64,000 bases of DNA, taken from contig NC_067126.1 in assembly GCF_021347895.1 (NCBI RefSeq), positions 32,562,482-32,626,481 on the forward strand. The letters run 5' to 3'. The DNA is from Acanthochromis polyacanthus. Lineage: Eukaryota > Chordata > Actinopteri > Pomacentridae. The notes below the pieces were generated by a model. The model saw nothing but the letters and a program-made list of their open reading frames with translations, searched no databases and had not been told where the DNA came from. Of the stretch, positions 51,402 to 61,165 are shown in pieces (the stretch's first letter is position 1; every line of letters starts with the position of its first letter). Both the position numbers and the translations under genes were made by a program.

Positions 51402-54400
51402 CATTTTAATGATAGTGTTCAGCAATAAGCCATGCATTTTTTTCCTCCAAAAGCAGAATGATAATGAGGTGTAGTCAGACCATTCTACACAGCACCAGAG
51501 AATGGTCTGCAAATACAAGACTACTAATCAACAAACAGGCAACTATTTTCTGTTGTCTCACATCGCTTTGATTAAAGTTTTGAGTTTCAACATAGCTAAA
51601 TAAACACGGACATCTCTCTGGCTTGTGAATACATGAGTGTATTGTAGTGATGTGTGCTTTAATTGGAAATTTGTACTAGTGCCTACTGTACAGCTGACAC
51701 CAAAATGACATACAGAGCAGGGTTCATTTTTGTCAGCTTTTGTAGAAACAAAAAATAACAGGTTTGAATGAAACAGGTAGAATTCAGATGAGCAAAACAG
51801 TGGGTTCAGAGCTGAGGCTGTACTCAAGCACAGTAGCGCTATGAGCTAAATGCTAATGTCACCTGCTAACATGCTCAAAATGCCAATGATAACATGCATA
51901 TATGCAGTTAGTTTAATGTTAACCATGATCTCCACCTTATCAAAGAACAGCTGAGGTTGATGGGAACATCATTAGCTTCAAACCACGGCAGGGAGTTCCA
52001 TGGTTTTTGGTATAAGACCAAACATTTGCACAGCTGTGATATTTAAGGCTAATGGCAGTTCAATATTAAATATCATGACATCACCAAAGTCATCAAATTT
52101 CATCGTAAATCAAATGCCATCGCAATCCATTCAACAGGCTTGATGTAATCCTCACTCTGGTGCAAAGAAAAGTCAGTAGGTTACCACAGCTATTAGGGTT
52201 CATCCTCTGAAGACCATGAATGCTCATACAAAACAGCTATCCAAATATGGTTGCTATCTCCATGGCTAAAAACTCAACAATATGATCAAGAAATCAAATG
52301 TTTTATAGTACTTCTATATAAGTGTACATTGTTTACCGTTAAAATGAAATTAACACAACGATATCACAGTGCAAAACAACTATTTTTAGTTCAGAATCTA
52401 AGACAGAATCTATTGTTTCCCCTAAAAGAAATCAGGAGTGTGTTTTTCCAGAGCAAAATAACAAGAATGGGAATTTAAAAGAAGCTATCACAGACAATGT
52501 TCTGGGTAAATTAGGTGGCTTCTGAGCATCAGCAATTTTTGACAACCTGACAGTCATGTCGAAGTAGTTTTTACCATCTGTGACAAAAGAAGCTTGGCAT
52601 TTTTAGAATCATACACTCTGTAAGCAGCAGCTTTATGAAGCTCAGCTGGGTGCTAAATGTGGGCTTATTGTGGGTGGAAGGCTAAAACGGAGAGGGAAAA
52701 GAAGTGTTTTTGAAAGGTTTCTACTTTAGTGTGCTCATGCTCTTTGGCCATGGGAGGAAGCTTTTCACATCCAGAACCAGGGCGGCATCCTCCTGCTGTG
52801 AAGCGCCTACCACTGAACCTCCACACCGCCCACCCAGCCTCGTGTAAGTCTAAAGCCTGACCCAGAAGAGAATGGGAATTGCTGTGACCCCTGAGGGTGG
52901 CAAGTGGGCATAATCCTTTGAGCTCTGAACTCCCTGCCATGTCAACGAAACACATGTCACTGTGGAACTGGACTACTTTAAAGCCAGCCAGAGGAGACGG
53001 TCAGTCAAACTAAATAGGCTGCTGCACTACGATTATTAAAAAGAAGCGTCTGTGATGCAGTTTCACCAGTATAATCACTCCATCTGATATTGTGGAACAT
53101 GGCGTGCCTCTGAGGCAGTTTGTACACATCAGAGGAGATAACAAAGCTCAAAACATCAGAGAGAGAAAGCAGATAATGCGTATTCACAGCCTCCAAACCA
53201 CAGGTTGTTATTTCTTTCATCCCTATCTGTATGCAAGATTAGTGAGGCAGCACCTTCCATCTGTTGGACTCACTGTTTGAACCAAGTTTAAATGTCTGTG
53301 TTCATGTCATGATGCTGAGCAACATAGCAAAATCTCACCCAGACACCCATCAGCATCATTAGTTTTTGAATGCGGGTCTCGATCCATGAAATATACATGC
53401 TCCTAAATAATTCACAGACAAAATATCCCCATCCGTATTTGCTATAGTTACGGGTATACAGGGAAACGGCTAATGCTGGGCAGACTGCAGAAGCAGCAGC
53501 TGTGATACATTTTCAGGTCGAGCAGCCTGAGCATCTCTCGGAGGTGAAGGGCTGCAGGTTTCAGCGTTAAATGAGCTTAAACTTGCCGACTTTGATCTGC
53601 TCATGAATACGTAATCCTGTGAACTTTAATCTTAACTCTCCTGCTCTGTTCCCAGGGTCAGCTCACCGGCCGAGAGCAACGACCAGGATTTAAGAGACCA
53701 TCTCTGAGGTCGGCCGGTGTGTGACCGAAAGTATGACGGTGTTCCCCCTTGAGCTCGGAGGCAACATGAATGTAAAACTACAGCTTATGCTTCTCTTCTT
53801 TAACATTCAGCGTACAGGGCTCAGGTCTCATTCACTGCAATCCCGGAGTCAACAAAAAAACAGCAAGACTGTGATTTTCCTAGGAATTACTTGGAACCGT
53901 ATCTAGTTGGCGGTAGGTACTTTTTGCCTTGAACCTTAAATCTGCTTTCCCACCTTCACTCAAAAAAGCCCCCAAACATAGCTGTGGGTGAGTAGATTGA
54001 AAGGCACAAACGATAGTTATAGCTGTGTCCATTTAGGAGAAGCCACAGGGGGCTCAGTGTTTAGTTGGGGTAATGACGCTATTTTTGTAAGTCTCTTACA
54101 AAAGTCTTTCTCCACCCAGTGTGGTGGTTTTGACTCCAGTCTCCTATTTTAAATGTCTAAGGGAGCTATGTGGCCACCTAACTGTGCTACATATCATTTA
54201 CCGTCACGTGATGTTTTCACACCAGCTCTGTTCTTACTCATTTAAAAACACAACTTAGAATAGTTAGCGCCTGACTTCTACATGGAATTGAGAAACAAAA
54301 GCAAAAAAATCTGAATAATCAGCAGTAATATTACACAAGAAGGGCAACCAAAGATCAGTTACTCAACACATAATGACACATTATCTGAACCAACAATCCA

Positions 54401-54654
54401 GAATCCAAAGATATTCTGTTTAAACCTGTGAACACCCAAGCAGTTTCTGAGCCTTTATTTACTCCCGTCACATTTTTTACTCACTGTGGGCTCATTTTCA
54501 CTTAAATATAAAGTCACAAAAAGTTATATATTTTTAATTATCTCTTAATTTAAAAAAGAAAAAAGGAATCAATATGTACATGTTTCTGTAAGTGTCCGCA
54601 GGTGTTTTTTTTTTGTTTTTTTACTAATACAGTAAAAACTGTTGAAGTCAATGT

Positions 54655-54960
54655 AACAGATATTTCACTACTTACATTGTTAATTTGTGTCTGTGTTTGT
54701 GTCCCATCTGCTCTGTGTAAACGCAGCCTGCAGTTCAGCCCAGATCAGCGGAAAAGTCCCAGAATTTTCATTATAACTGTTGATGGAAGTGGAGTCACAA
54801 ATGACTTCACGGCTGCAGCCAGAAGCATTTATTTTTTTAGTAGTTTTCACAGAATCTAGTTCCTGCAAATTACTTATTTTGGCTACTTTTTTTTTTTTAA
54901 AGAAAGGAGACTTGTAAATATATAGATGGTTTTAAGTGTAGATTTGTTGGATGTGTTAAG
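54655..54960. repeat. dispersed repeat, unknown family, copy 2
   Basis: TCTGCTCTGTG, AGCCTGCAGTTCAGCCCAG, GGAAAAGTCCCAGAATTTTC match the copy at 9958-10230. Upstream sequence from about 54470 (CATTTTTTACTCACTGTGGG) may belong to the same element. Confidence 0.5.
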
Positions 54961-57132
54961 AATCCCCTCCAGCTTGCAAAACTAGTGGTGCTCCATTGTA
55001 TTTGGCAAACAGCATGCCAGTCATCCTGAGAGATAACCTCATTACTCTCACTAAACCATTTTTCCTTCATATACAGAGATTCTTGCGATTTCTCTCAGAG
55101 AAATAGTTGTAAATCTTGGAAATGGTTTTTGTGTTACTCTTGAATACATTTTACCTCTCATCCAAAAGAGTTAGAACTGAAGAAGTATCTTCAAGAACTT
55201 AAAACATGAGTCCAGTTCCTTTCTACTGAAGCTCCCAGCAACATTATCATCAATGTCAGATAGTTTGTTCTCTTCTTTACAATGACAACCAGACAAGAAC
55301 TGAGTGGATACAGATATCTAGTCCATAATAATCTCCCCACTGTACTTCTGCCTGCACGTCAAACGTCAGATATCAAATGAAAGAAACAAACTATAATTAT
55401 CTCGGATGTCCCGAACAGCAGGAGGAATTCAAGTAAACGCAGTCCTGCAACGTCATATTAAACAATGGGATGTGCCACGTGTTTATGCGCAAGTTATGAA
55501 GCTAATTTGGGCCCCATTATAACAGTTACACAGCATAAAGACATCTGGTACCAATGGAGAGGGGTCTATATATAGCCATAATAACAGAGGAGAAAAGCAG
55601 CATTCTCATGAGGTGTGAGACGGGGGCTGCCACGGATACCGAGGTTCCCAGGGCTTCAACATGAAGGGTGTCTGGACCCCCGATTCGGCCATTTCACAGA
55701 ACAGGCCTCTAAAGACAAATGAATAACTGAGGCTGGTTGTGTTGGCGCTGCGACACAAACAGCACAAACAACATGTCATGCTTTAGCCTTCAGCTTGTGA
55801 GGCTGATGCCAGAGGCACTGGAACACTCTGACTGCAAACATCCATTCAAGCCGGCCCAGACACATCTTATCTATAATGCATGATGCAGATCAACTCACAC
55901 AGGCCTTGCTGACGGACGGTGCAACCCGGTGGCCCAAGAGCCCCTGGATCCGACTCTGGCCAACACCGTCAGGATGAGGGAGGGGAAGCAGGCTGTGCAC
56001 TGGGCCTCTGGTGAATAGTTTTTGTTTTTACTTCTTTTTGCAGAGGGTCTTCAGTTTAGTCAGAGGAGAGAATTCAGCTGAGTCAGTTAGCAGCAAAAAG
56101 CTCCTCTTTTCTGGTACATTAGGGCAAGGAAACATTTTCTCAGAAATATTTTGCAACAAAAGATTTCTGATTTTTAAAATAATCACTAATAAGAAATAAA
56201 AAGACAGGATTGCATCTGCTACTTAGAGGGTCTTTGGCATTCCCTGAAGATTATGACAACTAATTGTCTGTTTTCCTTCAAATTCTGATGCTAGTCACAG
56301 ATGATAGAGATGCTGGCCAAGAAATGTCAGAATGGATGAAAGATGAATGTGTACTGAACTTGACAGACTGTACAGTCATCCTTGAATCTGATGTATTACA
56401 GCTATACTGAGGCACACTACGTGCTCCCTGGGGGTAATTATGCTGTCTGACAGAAATTACTTCCCTTACACAGCACACAAGCGAAAAATGCAAAATGCAA
56501 AAGTAACATTTTATGGAAATTTGCCTAGATCGAGTGCACGATACTGAAAAGAAAAGAGAATGTGTAATAATAACCACATTATACAGTCCAACACATATTA
56601 TAGAATCAACACTAGTCTGAGCTAAATAATTAAAAAAGCAGAGCAATGCTTCACTTTAATGATAAACTAACTTCAGAATACATAAATGAATTACCCAACT
56701 TTGCTCAGTTTGATTAGGATGCATAAAAGAGCTTATTAGCTGCCTGCTTCTACTCTTCAGGGAAATTTTATAAGCTTTTTTTTCTTTCAATAAACGCTCA
56801 CTGTATGACTTGGTAAACAACAAAGAAAAACTATAAACCACTTATGTCTAGACAGCTTGTTGCCTCGATGTTTTCATAATTGCCTGTTGTTTTTTCTGCC
56901 TTGACATTATTCAAAGCAGCAGCTTAAAAATCCTCTTCAGTTCATAATGGGATTCCATAACAAAAGTTCACTGGCATGCTTGGCACTAACTAACAAGCTC
57001 TGTTTAACTGTAGTGCAGTCAGACCGCATCTCTACTTCCTGTGAGTATTGTAGTGCTACATAACTTTATGAGATAAATGTTCAGTTTGCAGCCTCAGTGA
57101 GAGTCTTGCAAAGGTACAATGTAAGAAATAAC

Positions 57133-57840
57133 ACACCGATCAGCCACAGGATTAAAACTACCGGCTGTGTGGATGCAGCTAAAACCTCCCTGAGCCAGTG
57201 AGCCATTGACTCCACAAGACCTTTGAAGGTGTCCTGTGGTATCAGCAGCAAATTCTTCAAGTCCTGGAAGTTGTGAGGTGGAGCCTCCATCGATCGGACT
57301 TGTTTTTCCAACACATCCCACTGATGCTTGATCAGTCGGAGATCTGGAGGCCAAATAAACACCTTTTACTCTTTGTCATGTTCCTCAAACCATTTGTGAA
57401 CACTTTTTCAGTGTGGCAGGGGGAGTTATCTTACTGAGAGAGGCCATCAGGGAACACTGTTGCCATGCAGGGCTGTACGTGGTCTGCAGCAGTGTTAAGC
57501 TAGTTGGTATGTGTCAAAGTAACATTCACACGAATGCCAGGCCCCAAGGTTTCCCAGCAGAACATTGCCCAGAGCATAACACTGCTTCAGAGGAGTTGTC
57601 TTCTTCGTGCATCCTGCTGACAGTTCTTACCCAGGTAAGCAACACAGAAACACCCGGACATCAGCGTGGTGTTAAAGAAAATGTGGTTTACAAACCTTCC
57701 ATTGCAACAAGGTGCAGTTCTGAGGCTCATATTAGTATCTGAAGTGGAGATTCTCAAAACAGAGCAGAAAGAACCTGTTGGTCTTTCAGACATTTTCATC
57801 AGGGGGTCAGAACAATAGTAAGCATAGACCTTTCTGATCT
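57133..57840 (-). mobile_element. Tc1-type transposon, 3' part with transposase remnant
   Basis: Starts ACACCGATCAGCCACAGGAT, close to the terminus ACACCGATCAGGCATAACAT of a high-copy teleost Tc1 family. The minus strand encodes the transposase C-terminus: WDVLEKQVRSMEAPPHNF, IPQDTFKGLVESM. Many stops and indels follow. The 5' part of the same element resumes at about 58430, beyond an insertion. Confidence 0.85.
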
Positions 57841-58239
57841 GACAATAACTCGACTGATCTATTGGCCAACATTGTTGATGAATGCATATAGTTTATAGTG
57901 ACAAGGAACAATGATATAGTTCTTATTTAATACCACCATTTTTTCACAAAGTAGTAACCAAATGGCAAAGTAGACAAAGGTAATACATATATACATAATG
58001 TGTGTGCAGACAGTGCTGAGAGCGTAGGCAATTATAGCAATTGTAGGCAATGAAGTCGGAGCTGCCCTGCTGAGAAAACTATGTGAGGATGCCATTTCTA
58101 AATTACCCCAGCATCTTTTTTCTGTATTATGCTCTCTTTAAAAGAAAGTTTTCATCATAGAATATATTAGATGAACAAATATACCTGTGATAAGTTTTTC
58201 AGCAAGTTTTTCAGAGTATGCACTAACCTTTAATGTTAA

Positions 58240-58329
58240 TGTTACTAAACTGCCTGTCTTGTCTTTTTGTTATTTTTGTTATTATATGTAAGCAGCTGAA
58301 CACTTGAATTTCCCTCAGGATAAATAAAG

Positions 58330-58330
<1 letters not shown>
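58240..58330 (+). mobile_element. retroposon 3' tail
   Basis: GAATTTCCCTCAGGATAAATAAAGT directly before an ATCT array is the usual 3' end of teleost non-LTR retroposons or SINEs. Family not determined; the 5' end may lie anywhere above 57840. Confidence 0.5.

Positions 58331-58405
<75 letters not shown>
58331..58405. repeat. (ATCT)n microsatellite forming a retroposon tail
   Basis: Nearly 19 perfect ATCT units following AATAAAGT, so the array probably began as the terminal repeats of a retroposon. Confidence 0.95.
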
Positions 58406-58429
58406 AGCTGATAATATCTGTCATATATC

Positions 58430-58682
58430 GGTTGGGTACAGGACCTGCCTTGTAGAAAATATCCTGACCTAGCTGTCTAGTCATCACAGTTTGGCTCTAC
58501 TCAGAATCGCTCAGACTCTTATGTTTGTCCATTTTTCCTGCTTCCTACACATCAATTTTAAGACTTGACTATTAACTTCCTGACTAATATGTTCCACCTT
58601 TTGACAAGTGCCATTGTAACAACCTAATCAATGCTATTCACTTCACCTGTAATTGCTTCTAACATTGCGACAGACTGGTTCT
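58430..58682 (-). mobile_element. Tc1-type transposon, 5' part of the split element
   Basis: AGCTGTCTAGTCATCACAGT, TTTGTCCATTTTTCCTGCTT, CCTACACATCAATTTTAAGA and CAATGCTATTCACTTCACCT follow in order the start of the same Tc1 family. The terminal repeat is decayed (GACTGGTT for GATCGGTG). About 600 bases separate it from the 3' part. Confidence 0.75.
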
Positions 58683-59571
58683 AAGTCATAGAATGAATGT
58701 TTTGTGTGTTTGTAAGACACTTCAGTTAAAGGTGTACTCCACCAATTCCTATACATGAGGTTTTGGTTTACCAGGTGGTATAATGTCTTATGGAAGTGCA
58801 GGACCATGGTTCATGGAGTGTGATCTATACCAGGGACTAAAAACTCTTCATAAAGAGCAATTCCAACTGAAAACACTGAAACATAGAATTCACAAAGTAG
58901 CGCTGCTGTTGCTCTACATGGAAATGAGTTTAGTGAAGAAATTCATGCAACTGTTGGATAAAGTGTAACTGCTTGTCCCTTAGGAATCGTCATGCTCCCA
59001 GGAGGTCTGTACTCTCCTTTGAAGGTGGTGGGACATGTGTTGGGGGTGGTGGCTTGAGCAGTAATGTACCATACTGTATAATATAACACATACAGAAACC
59101 TGCCGGCTTAGCCGCAGGCCTGGCTGCTCCTCTCCTGCTGTGTTGTGGCCTCTGTGGAAGCCAAGAGCAGGAGAGATGTTTACATTCTTTATCAAAAAGA
59201 CCTTTAATGTTTACTGGGAAAGACTCGATTTTGTGCTAGTGGAAGATGAACTGGTTTCCCAGCTGCATATTTCTGCTGCTAAATTCACAGAGGCTGATAA
59301 CTCCGAGTAACTCGCGCTTGTGTGGCTTCAGCTTCTCTCTGCTTATTAAAGAAGCAGTGTATTTGAAAAATTATAGAACACTCGTGCGTGTGTGTGTGTT
59401 ATTATCGAATAAGGCAATCCTTAACAAGAGTCCACAGCACCTGCACAAGGATATTATAAGCCGAATGCATAAGGTAGGATGGCAACTTGAGGGCAATGCC
59501 AGTGATATGTAGCAGGTATAATGTTTAGAGTGCGACTGACAATGGATTTTTGGGGCCAGTGGCTGATAATC

Positions 59572-59602
59572 TTTACATATATATATATATGTATACATAT
59601 AG
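59572..59602. repeat. short AT-rich dinucleotide tract
   Basis: TATATATATATATATGTATACATATA; no associated feature. Confidence 0.85.
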
Positions 59603-60020
59603 CATGTTAGAGTTATATTGAAAAGGGAAAGTATGTTGCCATTGAGACTGCTCAACCGTCTGACAGACTCTGCTACATGTGCTGCAGACAATGCTGAGAA
59701 TATTGCAGTCAGAACATGCTCATAATAGCACATATCCTATAACATACATCTGATAAACTATTATTGATAACACTGGATGACTGATATATCAGCTGGGATC
59801 TAATATTGTTTACCATCTTAATTTGACAGGTAAACATAACACTTAGTAACTGGCTCTAACGTAGTGTGATGGAAATATCACACCAGCATTTAGTCATAAA
59901 TCAATGTGTTTGAAAAATCCGACACGAAAATGGGGCTGGATGAGAAGTGAGCAGATTGGCAAAGTGACTATTACTCATCCTGAATGTCTCTATCAATTTA
60001 AATGGCAATATTCCTATTAG

Positions 60021-60357
60021 CCTTGCCGCTAGAAGATCACCGGTTCGCGTCCCAGCATTTCCAGGACCTTTCTGCATGGAGTTTGCATGTTCTCCCGGTG
60101 CATGTGTGGGTTTCTCCGGGTACTCCGACTTTCTCCACAGTCGAAAAACATGCTGAGGTTAATTGGTGACTCTAAATGGTCTGTAGCAGTGAATACAAGT
60201 GTGATTGTTTGTCTGTATGTGTAGCCCTGGGATAGACTGTCCAGGGTGTCCCCTGCCTTCACCCGAAGTCAGCTGGGATAGACTCCAGCACCCCTGTGAC
60301 CCTCATGAGGACTAAGCAGTGTATAGATAATGGATGGATGGATGGATGGATGGATGG
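60021..60357 (+). mobile_element. tRNA-derived SINE with (GGAT)n tail
   Basis: Flanked by 13-base duplications ATATTCCTATTAG (60008-60020) and ATATTTCTATTAG (60358-60370). The head holds a B-box-like GGTTCGCGTCCC; the body has GAGTTTGCATGTTCTCCCGG, TTAATTGGTGACTCTAAATG, GTCAGCTGGGATAGACTCCA and a GGAT tail. The A box is not clear, so the 5' end is likely truncated. The same family appears reversed at 21102-21225. Confidence 0.88.
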
Positions 60358-60370
60358 ATATTTCTATTAG

Positions 60371-60930
60371 CTGTCCAGACAAAGATTTGTGACAAATCCA
60401 AGGAAAAACCTGAACTCTTGACCGCTACAGAAAACGGATAAGATGGCTCTGTTGTGCTGTGGGGAGCATTTTGCAGGCATGGTTTGGGTCCACTTGTCCC
60501 CTTGGCAGGAAGGGTTTCTACAAATCAATACCAAGTTGTTCTGAGTGATCTCCTTTGTTCTATGATGAAACATTTATATCCTGACTGGACTGGTCTCTTC
60601 CAGGGTGACAGTGTGCCTATCCATGGAGCATGAGGGCTTTGAAGAGTTTAAACATGATGTGGATCCTGTGCTATAACCGTCACAGTCACATAATCTCAAC
60701 CAAAGTGAGCATCTATTGTAGATATTCCACATGGTAGACAGAGCTCTCCACCACTATTATTAAAATGCCAAATGAGGAAGAATAATGTTCATCCCTTCAT
60801 GCCTGAAGTTTCAGACATATGCAGAACCAATGCCATGGAGCAATGAAGGTGTTTTGGTGGCATGTGTGGGCCCAGCACTCCATCAAGACATTTTATGTTG
60901 GTTTACCCTGTAAAGTCAAAGGATCACTGT
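60371..60930 (+). pseudogene. Tc1-type transposase relic, same family as 29776-30160
   Basis: GTGCTGTGGGGAGCATTTTG, GGCATGGTTTGGGTCCACTT, AATCAATACCAAGTTGTTCT, and AGCTCTCCACCACTATTATT follow the 3' half of a common teleost Tc1 transposase gene. Stops are frequent, so it is inactive. Its 5' end meets the SINE insertion, suggesting the SINE entered or abutted it. Confidence 0.7.
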
Positions 60931-60989
60931 CAGTAGGACTCATCATTCAATTCTCAGGGCAACAAGTCTAATAGTTGTAGTTTTATTTC

Positions 60990-61165
60990 AGCCCAGACCA
61001 AAGTGGTACACCGACTGACTGACACTACCTTAGCAGAGACTCTCAAAGCAGAGCAGAAACAACCTGTTGGTCTTTCAGAAAAGTTCATTGCAGGAGTCTG
61101 AACAGCCGCCTACGGCAAAGGGCCTTTAACACATAACTCTGAATGCTCAGTCAACTGTTAAGTAA
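60990..61165. repeat. repeat shared with 57747-57860
   Basis: CTCTCAAAGCAGAGCAGAAA, CAACCTGTTGGTCTTTCAGA and the following lines match TTCTCAAAACAGAGCAGAAA and GAACCTGTTGGTCTTTCAGA at 57751-57790, continuing to CTCAGTCAACTG against CTCGACTGATCT. It is likely another piece of the split Tc1 family, but the class is uncertain. Confidence 0.5.
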
